64,000 nt of DNA, from contig CM061142.1 in the NCBI GenBank assembly GCA_030789695.1, positions 277,195,043 to 277,259,042 on the forward strand. Reading direction: 5' to 3'. Of this stretch, positions 1 to 8,600 are shown one piece after another. Position 1 is the stretch's first letter, and every line of letters starts with the position of its first letter. This stretch comes from Scilla litardierei (taxonomy: Eukaryota; Streptophyta; Magnoliopsida; Asparagales; Asparagaceae). The notes beneath the pieces are model-generated. The model was not told where the DNA came from and searched no databases. It worked only from the letters and a program-made list of their open reading frames with translations. The position numbers and the translations under genes are program-made.

Positions 1-240
1 AATAACCATTAAATGCCAAACAATTGGATTATAGCCAATAAGAATTCGGCCTCCTCCATGCCGGTGGAAATTATTCAGAGAGATCCATTGCTTTGGAAAG
101 CAAGGAGTAGAGCTGAGACTTCCAGCATTTAGTTTGGTTTCTAAAAGAACTATAATTGTAGGATCAAGATTTTTAATCCTATCCCGAAGATCCCTACGCC
201 TCACAGCATTATTCAGGCCCCGTATATTCCAAATCAACAT
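1..240 (-). CDS. LINE ORF2, N-terminal endonuclease start (partial)
   Basis: An open frame of 80 codons starts at the ATG complementary to 238-240 and is still open at base 1. It begins MLIWNIRGLNN and continues with IIVLLETKLN. WN-x-RG followed by a (L/I)ETK motif is the hallmark of the apurinic-type endonuclease/exonuclease/phosphatase domain that opens plant L1 ORF2, which nicks target DNA and primes reverse transcription. The start lies 40 nt past the ORF1 stop, the normal plant LINE spacing. No break is seen in the visible part. Catalytic residues further into the domain are off the window, so activity cannot be judged. Confidence 0.85.
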   Translation of the reverse strand, partial: MLIWNIRGLNNAVRRRDLRDRIKNLDPTIIVLLETKLNAGSLSSTPCFPKQWISLNNFHRHGGGRILIGYNPIVWHLMVI

Positions 241-280
241 GGACAGATGATATAGAATTTAGGAGTTAGGAGTACCTATC

Positions 281-2208
281 CTACTTCAGTCTGATGCTTC
301 TATGGGTGTCAGCACCCGAGAGAGCAGCTGTTTGTTTCCGCTGCTTAGAGGATTCACAAGCATTCAACATCTCCCTCAGCTCTACTGCCCACTCCGGGTT
401 TTCATATACAGGTTCATGTGGCAAGCACTCTGCAACATTCTCTAGTTCTTTAGGTACTGTACTAATATTGGTCCCCTTGTGTAATGTGGAAGCCTCAGCC
501 TCCTTATGGGCAAAAGTCGCTGGAAATGTTGGAGTGGAGGCCGGTACTGGACTCATGGCCGATACTTCCAGCACATGGCTCATAGTGGGTGTTTGGGTGA
601 TGGCCGGATCAGTGGCTAGGCTATTGTTGGTCCAGGAGGCCTCGGCCACATTATTGGCAATAGTCGCAGTAGATGTTGGAGTGAATGGCGGATCCGTACC
701 CATAGCAGCTACTACGACCAGAGGGGGAGATTTTTGCCTCAAGTTGTGAATGAACTTGAGTGAGTTCAACAGACTTAGTAGATTGTTGCGTATTGGAGTA
801 ACATGACTGGCCTGGGACTGCATTCCTGTCCTCAGTGAAGCACCCGCCGAAGACTCAGCACAAACCACTCCTGGCACTTTGTCTGTGGCCACAGTGGAGG
901 AAACCGCATTTTGCCCAGTGACAAAGGATTCCCCTGTGTAGACAGATCAATCCCCTTCCCCTTGTCCTGAAAAGGGCACTGCAAAATAGTGTGGCTGAAG
1001 CAAAGATATCTACTGCAGCGGGGTGGTTCAGCTTCAAATACAGTGTTGATAGGCAAGATGGAGCCGTCGTCGAGTTCCACCTCAATCCGGTTAGGCAAAT
1101 CCTTATGGGCATCAATCTCAATCAGGCATCGAGCATAGGTTATTCTTTCCAGCCTCGCAGTTGCACGATCCAGACACAAAGGCTTCCCCACAACTGAAGC
1201 AAGAATGTTAAGCACATCCATAGTCCACATGTTGACAGGGACCCCATGCAATTGAACCCAGATCGGGACAGAGGTGAGGATGTCTCGATCATGGCGAAGA
1301 GAAGGGGTCCATAATTTGAGTACAACCAGGCACCCATCAAACAGCCATGGACCGCCATGTAGGATCCTCTCACAATCCTCCCCAGACTCAAAACGGAAGT
1401 AGAAAACCCCGTTGTCCTTGCTAAACAATTGCACCTTCTTCCTGGGCTTCCATAGCCTCTCCAACCAAGCTTGCATCTGACTGAACAATGGGACCTCACC
1501 CAACACATACCCTACCAAGGTCGATTTCCAGTACTCAGAACCCTTTGCCAAAAGAGTGTCAGGAACACAAGCGACGCATGTTCCGTCATGTCTTACCTTT
1601 GGGGGAACAAAGTTCATGCCGACGCTCTCGCCGTAAGTTCGCTTAGCACAGCAAACATCAAACCAACTGCGCTTAGGGGCCAACCGATCAAAGGAAATTG
1701 GTAGTGGATTTCTCTTTGGCATTCTGTCGAACACCCTGACCCCATTACCCCCAGCGTGTATGCCACCATTATGATCAAGTTTCCCAGTTTGCCAGCGATG
1801 ATGATTACCTCCTTTCGTGCCTCCAGGTACCAGAGGACGGCGTTGCTGATGAACTCTCTCAAGAATAGCTTTTGGGCGCCTCCTAGTCACTGTTTGCCAA
1901 CCCGCCGAAGGGTCCCCTTTGAGACCATCATTCTGACCGTCGCCGCCTTCAGAATCGCCGCTGTCATGGGTTGCCGCTGCCTTCGGGAGGACATGGGTAG
2001 CCGCTGTGGGTGGCGATTCCCTTGGATCGCCATTATCGCCGATCACTCCTCTCCGTAAATCCCTAGGACCAACGTTCTGCCCGCCGCCGCCATCAGAATC
2101 GCCGTTGCCATGGGATGCCACCGCCTTCGTGGGGATTGCCGCCGCCGTGGGTGGTGATTCCATTGGATCGCCGAAATCGCCGATCTCTCCTCTCCGTAAA
2201 TCACTCAT
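281..2208 (-). pseudogene. LINE ORF1 (DUF4283 RNA-binding/Gag-like protein), one frameshift
   Basis: The ATG at 2208 ([11 protein letters not shown]) is the likely start. The open frame extends further upstream only by translating the TA microsatellite (I/Y/M/T repeats), which is not credible. Residues 3-49 and 50-97 are a tandem duplication (DLRRG...GDP..ESPPTAA). Residues 215-375 match DUF4283, with FRFES and [12 protein letters not shown] motifs. A zinc-knuckle-like segment follows at about 398-411 (Cys398, His406, Cys411), but Tyr401 occupies the place of the second Cys. Near 935-945 (a GGGG run) the frame shifts; the C-terminal part continues in another frame to the stop at 281. ORF1 of plant LINEs binds element RNA. 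The shift and lost Cys suggest a decayed copy. Confidence 0.8.
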
Positions 2209-2217
2209 TATTTTCAC

Positions 2218-2409
2218 TATATATATATACATATGTATATATATATGTATATGTATACATATACATATATATATATATATATATACATATATGTATATGT
2301 ATATATATATATATGTATATGTATACATATATATATATATATATATATACATATGTATATGTATATATGTATATGTATACATATATATATATATATATGT
2401 ATATATATT
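2218..2409. repeat. TA-rich microsatellite (TA/TG-CA), LINE 3' tail
   Basis: About 190 bases of alternating TA with interspersed TG/CA steps. It begins right where LINE-R ends on the minus strand, 20-30 nt after an AATAAA hexamer, where a LINE tail is expected. A similar tract ends the LINE at 19388-19453. Apparent ORFs of I/Y/M/T repeats in this tract are artefacts. Confidence 0.9.
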
Positions 2410-3715
2410 TTGATGAGTAATAAGCATCTTTATTGAGTATAAATCAAACAAAACAAGAACAAAACTAAACATTCACTATGAGGAACCGGTTGGGGATTAG
2501 GAAGATCGGGGATATGGCACAAGCGCCGTCACCCAATACAATCCAACACCCTACCAGAACATCTCATGTGATAAATATGTACAAAACCCGCTAAAACTGT
2601 ACAAGGAATCAATCCTGCGTGATACCCCAATTTGCAAAGATGGTGGCATCCTCCTGTTCGGAATGGTCCAAATTACGCAAAGATATATTAACATCCGCAG
2701 ATATAGCTTCAAATAGCCTTTCCTTGTCCACTCCTCTACCCTCAAAAATTTTGCTGTTGCGCTGTTTCCAAATATGCCACACAATGCATGCTAGGGCCGT
2801 TTTAGCTAAGATGCCGACACAGTCCTTCTTATTATAACGAGAGAGGATGGTGTCTCCCAACCCAGGAAGGTCAAAAGTGGAGGGGAGAGTAATGTTCAGC
2901 TTAAGTATACTCCTGCAAATAATATGACGGCTGTAAGGGCATTCAAAGAATATGTGCTTCGAACTCTCCAAAACTCCTCCATCACATAAGACGCAATATT
3001 GACTCGTAGTAATGCCCCACTTAAGAAGAATGTCCCTAGTCAATAGTTTGCCATGGAAAGCACGCAGAAGAGTAATATCCCACTTGGGGGTATGAAATCT
3101 GTGCCAGACAACATCATAATAGGCGAAAGGGGAGCCTCTCGAACGGGTACCCTCCCATGCATCGCGAAAAGAGCAGGTAGCTCCAGGAATCCAAGCCCAA
3201 GTGTCAGGACCAGGGGATAGACGAAATGACTGTAAATTAGAGATAACAGATTGAGGTAGGAGTGCATCCTTCCAACCATTTGGGGACCAGTAGTCACTAA
3301 CCAAAGCATTCTCATCACCCAGGGGAACCTCCTGAAGTAGAGCGAGTTGACCGCAAGGCAACCAATTATCATACCAGAAGGAACTAGTGGTACCGTCTCT
3401 AACAACACGCTTGATTAATTTCTGGGAAGTACCGCGATTCCGCAGGATAAATTTCCAAGTACCAGAGCAGTAGGGGGAGAGTTTAGCATTGTAAAAAGCA
3501 GTAGTTCCTGTTAGGTAGTGCTGTCTCATGTATTTTGCCCAAGGCCCATCAGAAGAGAGGAGCCTCCAAGTAAGCCTAATACCTGATGCGCCATTGAGAT
3601 CAGAAAGCAATCTAAGCCCCACTCCTCCTTCCTCCTTAGGGGTGCATAGGTCCCTCCAGGCCCAAAAATGCTGGTTCCCCCAAATGAACTTCCTACAAGC
3701 TGAAGAAATAGTGCT
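2410..3715 (-). mobile_element. LINE-R: 5'-truncated L1-type LINE
   Basis: Only the 3' third of a LINE is present: the end of ORF2 plus a 3' UTR of about 190 bases. The 5' truncation is at 3715/3716, where the coding frame stops matching and a TGA appears. The 3' UTR contains the short segment GGCACAAGCGCCGTCAC (plus strand, about 2516-2532), also found in the 3' UTR of the LINE at 19454-22799, so the two copies belong to one family. An AATAAA (minus strand) precedes the TA tail. Confidence 0.85.
2609..3715 (-). pseudogene. LINE ORF2 C-terminal fragment (end of RT region and zf-RVT)
   Basis: One frame is open from 3715 to the stop at 2609 (about 368 codons). It opens with CRKFIWGN and continues DLCTPKEEGGVGLRLLSDLN, the conserved segment just after the LINE reverse transcriptase core. 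The later part carries the zf-RVT domain: AFHGKLLTRDILLKWG followed by CVLC, a downstream His (HIFFEC) and then WHIWKQRNSKIFEG. The endonuclease and catalytic RT are missing through 5' truncation, so it cannot act on its own. The remaining frame has no stop, which points to a fairly recent copy. It aligns by eye with the ORF2 remains at 19597-22797. Confidence 0.85.
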
Positions 3716-3813
3716 TCAAACTACATACACTACTAGTATATACTCCAATACAATTTCCAATATACATACAGACATTCCTAAAGTGATATAGCTATCCACA
3801 CCTATATAACTAA
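3716..3813 (-). mobile_element. Fragment of element E interior, left of the CACTA insertion
   Basis: About 98 bp between LINE-R and the CACTA element. Read on the minus strand after the sequence right of the CACTA element, it loosely parallels the interior of element F just after 23320. No coding potential. Confidence 0.45.
3811..3813. repeat. Target-site duplication TAA, left end of CACTA
   Basis: TAA immediately precedes the CACTACTACA terminus. The same TAA follows the right terminus at 11195-11197. A 3-bp TSD is diagnostic for the CACTA superfamily. Confidence 0.85.
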
Positions 3814-3823
3814 CACTACTACA

Positions 3824-4080
3824 GATTTAGGATTGGGTAACGCCACTTAGATATCGCTTTTAAAAAGCGCTATCTAAGTGGGCTCTTGTATAGCACTTCT
3901 GCACTTATAGAAAATAAAAATAAATCAAAATTAAGGTAAAAATCACTTAGATAACGCTTTTTGTAAAAGCGCTATCCAAGTAATACCTTACATAGCGCTT
4001 TTTGTTAGCGCTATGGTACTAATCGTTACGTAAGCATTTTTGTTAAAAAATATACATAAATATAACCCTTAGATAGAGCT
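3824..4080. repeat. CACTA left subterminal repeat region
   Basis: Contains inverted pairs such as GATATCGCTTTT/AAAAAGCGCTATCTAAG and repeated CTTAGATA(A/G)CGCTTTT. The same vocabulary fills the opposite end at 10920-11184. In CACTA elements such subterminal repeats are the transposase binding sites. Confidence 0.8.
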
Positions 4081-4167
4081 CCATATTTTGCTGGCCGCCA
4101 AACCTTTTTGTTTCCCCCCTTTTAATTCCAGGACCTAACCTTCTCCGATCTCAGAATAAATTAAACT

Positions 4168-4287
4168 CGTGATTTCTCCCACGATGCCCTCACTGCCTGG
4201 TTCCACGACGAGTTTGCCGCAGCCAACGCGAGCATCGACGCGCTCTACGGTCACCTCGCACCGAGGCACGGTGGATTGAGGGCTTGA
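4168..4287 (+). pseudogene. Captured exon fragment, ALKBH10-like N-terminal region
   Basis: The plus frame from 4168 reads ...DALTAWFHDEFAAANASIDAL followed by YGHLAPRHGG and ends at TGA 4285-4287. This resembles the segment near the N terminus of plant ALKBH9/10-type RNA m6A demethylases (EFAAANAIID..CGHL). It lacks the 2-oxoglutarate/Fe(II) dioxygenase domain, so no activity is possible. It is joined directly, with a short repeat TTGAGGGCTTGAGGGG at the joint, to the TVP38-like exon. The match is from memory of a short segment, so the family call is moderate. Confidence 0.55.
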
Positions 4288-4367
4288 GGGGCAAGAAGCA
4301 AGGGGTCTTCGTTGATGAGGAGGACGACAAGGAGTGCAGGCCTTGGCGCCGGCGACTGGCGACATCG

Positions 4368-4463
4368 ATGGCCATCTCTTGGGCTTCCATCTTCAGAATC
4401 TCGCTCTTATTGCTGCTCATCCCCGCCATCGTCACCGCCCTCTGCACTCTTCCCGTTGAGAAG
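4368..4463 (+). pseudogene. Captured exon 1, TVP38/TMEM64 (SNARE-associated Golgi) family
   Basis: The ATG at 4368 opens 32 codons starting MAISWASIFRIS with one hydrophobic segment, ending in TALCTLPVEK exactly at a GT donor (4464-4465, GTAAGC). The LPVEK-ILKDFL joint is characteristic of plant TVP38/TMEM64 membrane proteins. Upstream the frame stays open to 4284 with an acidic, Arg-rich stretch (DEEDDKECRPWRRR). Only the first transmembrane segment was captured. The second exon lies 261 bp downstream, so a genomic (intron-bearing) copy was taken, not an mRNA. Confidence 0.8.
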
Positions 4464-4724
4464 GTAAGCCTTTTTTTATTATTTTCTATTCTGTTATTCT
4501 AATCGTAATCCTTATTCAACAAAAAACAATCATTGAGGTCGATGCTCCATGCATTAATGATAAAAGTTTTTTTCCAAACCCTAGGATAGTTGGATTGATG
4601 GAGAATTTGCGAAGTAATTAGGGTTACACCTTAGATAGAAGAAGCTCTTGAGAGAATTGTTTTATCTTTCGGCTTGCAGTGAAAAAAAAATGGATACCTG
4701 AATGTTTTATCCCGTTGCCAACAG

Positions 4725-4790
4725 ATTTTGAAGGATTTTCTGGAATTGATCAAACTGAATCTCGGACCTTGGGGCCCTCTTGTGCTCTAA
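4725..4790 (+). pseudogene. Captured exon 2, TVP38/TMEM64 family, ends in a stop
   Basis: After an AG acceptor at 4723-4724 the frame reads ILKDFLELIKLNLGPWGPLV, continuing exon 1 in phase 0. The segment before the 'VTT' domain of this family is (I/V)LKDFL.W...DLGPWGPLVL. A TAA at 4788-4790 ends it where the family normally continues, and the rest of the gene is missing. Confidence 0.8.
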
Positions 4791-6535
4791 GTGTTGGCTT
4801 GATTAAGCGACATTTAACTCATTCTCAATCTATCTATTATTATTGTTATCGTCCAATTTCCTGTCAATAGCATTGCCAGCAGTGCACTCTCTCCATTTAC
4901 AAGTAGAAGATAGAGTGATTGATGGTATCATTTAATTTGCAATAAGAAATATCTGAAGAGTGACGCTTGCTTGCATCTGTTATTTTCTCATGATTCTCAT
5001 TTTACTAGCATGCTTGGTTGTCATTACCGGTTAATATCAACTGAAACACTGTTGGAAGTCTACTATTTTGTTGCTTGTTAATTATCGCTTGAAAGTTTTT
5101 CTTTTATTTATGCTTGTTAAGCAGCTACTTTATGTCAACTTAACGGGAGTGTGGAACATTATAGTTCACTATTGGTACTCCCTTTAATGATTGGATATGA
5201 GTTTGAGCTAACTTAATCCTTCGATTTCCCCATTTGTTTATTTTCGAATTTATTCACCAGCTCGACCAAAATAGCTGAATAACTTTTGTTTATTTACGTT
5301 ATTATATTTTTTCTTCTTATTATTCAATGCTTTCATACTTCCATGTCACATACCATTCCACTGAATGATGTTTTGTGAGAGCTAATCGGTATAATTAGTC
5401 TTGTTCCATAGGGATAAACTGGGCATGTTCTAATAGCTAATGTCATGTGAATATCCTAATTTTTCTCTCATGTTGGTTATATCCTATATGATAACTTTTG
5501 TTTGGCAATTGAACTTGCCCTATTTGTAAATTGTCACCCAGACTATATGGGCATCTCTTAATGAATTAACATATTGCCTATTGCAGCCATTAGATTTGTA
5601 ACCAAACGTGTTGAGAGATATTTGTGGTATTTTGTATTTGAAGATTATCATATATATTTTTAGGGGTTTAGGGGACAGGTCGTCAGTTTTTCCATGAATT
5701 TCCTTAGCTATGTGTTCTATCTTTTGTAGAAAGGGTATGTGTGATCTATGTATCTCTTTATTTATAAAATGAAATTTATCATCTGATGAAAACTATCTGA
5801 TACTACCCGTAGTTGTAGGACTTACTTCGAATCACGAAAATCTGTGTGTTTACAGTTGTGTGATTATGTTCATATCTTTTATCTTGACCTCCATTTTCCA
5901 TTGTGCGGTAAGACCTAACATTCCTGGATTTGCGTGTTTGTGGAAAGTATTATTACAACGATTTGCCTCGGATATTTTTCATATATTCATCAGCACATAT
6001 GAGTATTTGCTACGCGTATGTTTTCTTGTGGCTTATTGAATGGGAGGCCGCAGTTTGTAAATCGACTGCTTTTGCTGATAGTTATTTGCTTTGCCATTCC
6101 TATAGATGTCTTCTTTGTTTATCTCAAAAATATTTTTGTGTCATGTTTCTCGATTTGCACATTTTGAAGTTCCCATAACATCAAAACGAAGATCCTTTGA
6201 GAATGCTTCTATCGCTTTTGTTACAAATTTTACATACTGATCTTTGGTTTTATCATTTGTTATATGAATCAAATACTTATGGGTGCAAGCATCGTTGCTT
6301 CAACATGAACATTTGAAATATATATTCATATACTGGAAGATCAATGCTGGAAGTATATATTCTTATACTCGACTCAGGCTATATGTATATAGATGATGTA
6401 TATGGTTTTGTCCTTGGAGCTAGTTCTGCTGGTTGATTCATTATGATTTAAGGTCGTTGTTCATATTGCTTATGAAGAAAATCCAATAGTGCAAATAAAA
6501 GTTTGCCTCTTACATGTTAGGTTTTCTCTTTGCAG
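4791..6535. other. CACTA interior, intron-like AT-rich sequence
   Basis: About 1.7 kb of T-rich, AT-rich DNA with no convincing exon. It probably represents intron or flanking sequence of the captured TVP38-like and PLAC8-like genes. Short ORFs here (for example 5930-6178) show no recognisable family. Confidence 0.5.
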
Positions 6536-6762
6536 GTTGTATTGGTGTTGTCTGCACATGCTACCTCTTTGGCAAAAATGTAGAATTTTTAGGTTCAGGA
6601 ACCCCGGCAGGATCTTGCAGGACACATTGTATTTTGTGGGGTCTTCTAAATTGTCTATATTGTATGTTCACTGGTAGCATCCTTTCACTGATACCAGGGT
6701 CTACGGTTGCTTGTTATGCGTGTGGATATCGGAGGGCACTCCGGGAAAAATATAGCATACAG
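6536..6762 (+). pseudogene. Captured exon, PLAC8-family (Cys-rich) protein
   Basis: Bounded by a TTTGCAG acceptor at 6529-6535 and a GT donor at 6763-6764. It encodes GCIGVVCTCYLFGKNVEFLG, then GTPAGSCRTHCILWG and PGSTVACYACGYRRALREKY. The CxxxLFGKN motif, the GSGTPAGSC segment and CYACGYR..LR.KY are typical of plant PLAC8 proteins (cell-number-regulator/PCR group), small membrane proteins tied to organ size and metal transport. Only this middle exon is present; the usual C-terminal Cys-rich exon is absent. The exon itself has no stop or frameshift. Confidence 0.8.
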
Positions 6763-7674
6763 GTAAACCACCTTTCTCTTTTCCTTATTTTTTAAAGACT
6801 ATGAATTGAAGTTTTGTAAGCTCTTTCTTATTATATCTCCATTAAAGATGGCTAACCTAACATATTGTTGTTGGCTCTAGAATTAATTTTTTATCTGCAT
6901 AATCAGCTAGTTGGAATTGTTGCTATATTGTATCAATCATTTATTTGCCTTTGATCTTATTTAATTTTAATGTAGCCTCTCCTGCTAATATTGGTTGGAT
7001 AGGGACATATCGACATTGATATTTAGAAGTATACTAGCTCCTTTTCGCAATTTAGACATCTGTCTGGTTTCTTCCTATGCACGTAGTGAAACACAGAGAA
7101 ACAGCCTGACATGTTACGTCAGTAAACAACTAACATTTATAGACCACAAAGCAGATGGCTGTAGCATTTAATGGGCATGGAACTCTGTTGTCAATTGTTA
7201 ATAGACGCCAAATGCTTACTTAACCTTATTGGCTAACCCTAATAGTTAAGTACCAAGCATGAATTAACTCTGTTGTCAATTGTTAACATGTGTATCATTC
7301 ATCAGCCATATTAATGGATTTGTGCACAAGTGGTGTCTTTTGCTTGTCAATGTGACTGCACCAAATTTTCAGACAAAGCAAGTGGTTATTAGAGCGTGCA
7401 CAAACACACTCTGTATCAGCACGCATGTTTTCAGTGTAGGATGGATGCAACTAACTGATGAGTACAACTTTATGGGTGTGTTGAAATTTGAAACTGAAAA
7501 TCCCTGATGTTGAACTGTTTATGTTTGTATCTTATTATGAGTTATGCAAATTAATACATTTGCCAAATACTCTGATATGAACATTATTCATTTATATTGG
7601 TTAACTACATGTCCATGAAATAAAAACATGCATATATAATTGTGTCCACATGTCGATGATTTTCTTGTTCTCAG
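6763..7674. other. CACTA interior, intron or spacer sequence
   Basis: About 0.9 kb between the PLAC8-like and beta-galactosidase-like exons. It contains an ORF at 7280-7507 (75 codons) with no family I recognise. A short repeat with TTAACTCTGTTGTCAATTGTTAA-like sequence occurs near 7180-7290. Confidence 0.4.
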
Positions 7675-7885
7675 ACAACCTTCATTGCCCCAGAAGGAAA
7701 TGGTCCATTAGCCCTGAACCTTTCTAGCATGGGAAAAGGTCAAGCATGGGTAAACGGGCAGAGTATTGGGTGGTATTGGCCTGTTTACCTCTCACCATCA
7801 ACAGGATGCACAGAAAATTGCGATTACAGAGGACCATATGATTCAAATAAGTGCTTAAAAACTGTGGTGAACCTGCTCATACTCT
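7675..7885 (+). pseudogene. Captured exon, plant beta-galactosidase (GH35) C-terminal region
   Basis: The acceptor TTCTCAG ends at 7674 and the donor GTAAGT starts at 7886. The exon encodes [16 protein letters not shown], then [16 protein letters not shown] and [34 protein letters not shown] and GCT..C.YRG.Y...KCLK.CG are signatures of plant BGAL proteins, in the galactose-binding-like region after the catalytic barrel. A missing base in the A-run near 7856-7861 shifts the frame just after KCLK. The catalytic glutamates lie in exons not captured. Confidence 0.85.
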
Positions 7886-7891
7886 GTAAGT

Positions 7892-8212
7892 AAATGTTAT
7901 GCTTTCTTGTATCATTATTATTTAAGATTAAAAAGTGTTGTTTATGATACTCATGTTGATAATCTAATTTAAACTATAAACTAGCAATAGGTATTCTTCC
8001 CCCATTATACACCGACATGTGGCACATATATGCACATCTATCCTACTACTCTGTCGTATTGTATATTCCTGAGGTGATAACATCCCATATTTTGCCATTT
8101 TAACATGTATTTAACTTTATTAGGCGAAGTTAAGGAAGCTTGCTGATATATTTTAACAGACATTTTCTCCGTAGATGTTGAAACTGAACTATCTCCTTCT
8201 GCAATTTTGTAG
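7892..8212. other. Spacer between captured exons
   Basis: AT-rich intron-like DNA with a polypyrimidine stretch and TTTTGTAG acceptor just before 8213. No coding region seen. Confidence 0.5.
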
Positions 8213-8401
8213 GATGCTCATGAGTTCTTGAATTTCTTATTAAACGAACTTGTTGACATTTTGGAGAAAGAACCCAATGCTGCAAAGGTCTCTCATAAAC
8301 CTTCATCACCTTCAAATAAAATTGTGAATGGACCACAACATCCTCAAGCCAATGGTATCAAAATGGAGCCCCTCATTACATGGGTCCATAAAAGTTTTCG
8401 G
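8213..8401 (+). pseudogene. Captured exon, ubiquitin-specific protease UBP3/UBP4-like
   Basis: Sixty-three codons from an AG acceptor (8211-8212) to a GT donor (8402-8403). It encodes [20 protein letters not shown], then [25 protein letters not shown] is the family's conserved segment after the catalytic Cys box. In plant UBP3/4 the next exon starts [13 protein letters not shown], exactly as here. UBPs remove ubiquitin from substrates; the catalytic Cys and His boxes are absent, so this is a non-functional capture. Confidence 0.88.
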
Positions 8402-8600
8402 GTGAATATAATCAAATTTATATATGTCTCTCTCTGAGCTTATTGAATATTTAGTATTATAATGAACCAACAATTTTCTTATCATATTTGCAGGGCATAT
8501 TGACCAATGAAACAAGATGCTTAAGATGTGAAACGGTCACTGCAAGGGACGAGACCTTCTTCGACTTGAGCCTTGACATTGAGCAAAACAGTTCAATTAC

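Larger units (their letters stand above)
1..2217 (-). mobile_element. LINE-L: L1-type non-LTR retrotransposon, runs off the left edge
   Basis: Minus-strand LINE with ORF1 (2208 to 281) followed 40 nt later by the start of ORF2 (240 to beyond base 1), the usual plant L1 order. Only about 9 bases separate the ORF1 ATG from the TA-rich tract that ends the neighbouring LINE-R, so the 5' end is either truncated or inserted into that tract. Most of ORF2 (reverse transcriptase and 3' end) lies outside the window. Confidence 0.85.

Noticed and set aside
2006..2436. ORFs translating the TA/TG tract (I/Y/T/M/C/H repeats)
   Set aside because: Microsatellite read-through; no start context or family, and the same happens in all frames.
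4679..4870. ORF starting at 4679 as an independent gene
   Set aside because: It overlaps the TVP38-like exon 2 in another frame; the splice acceptor and family match support the exon instead.
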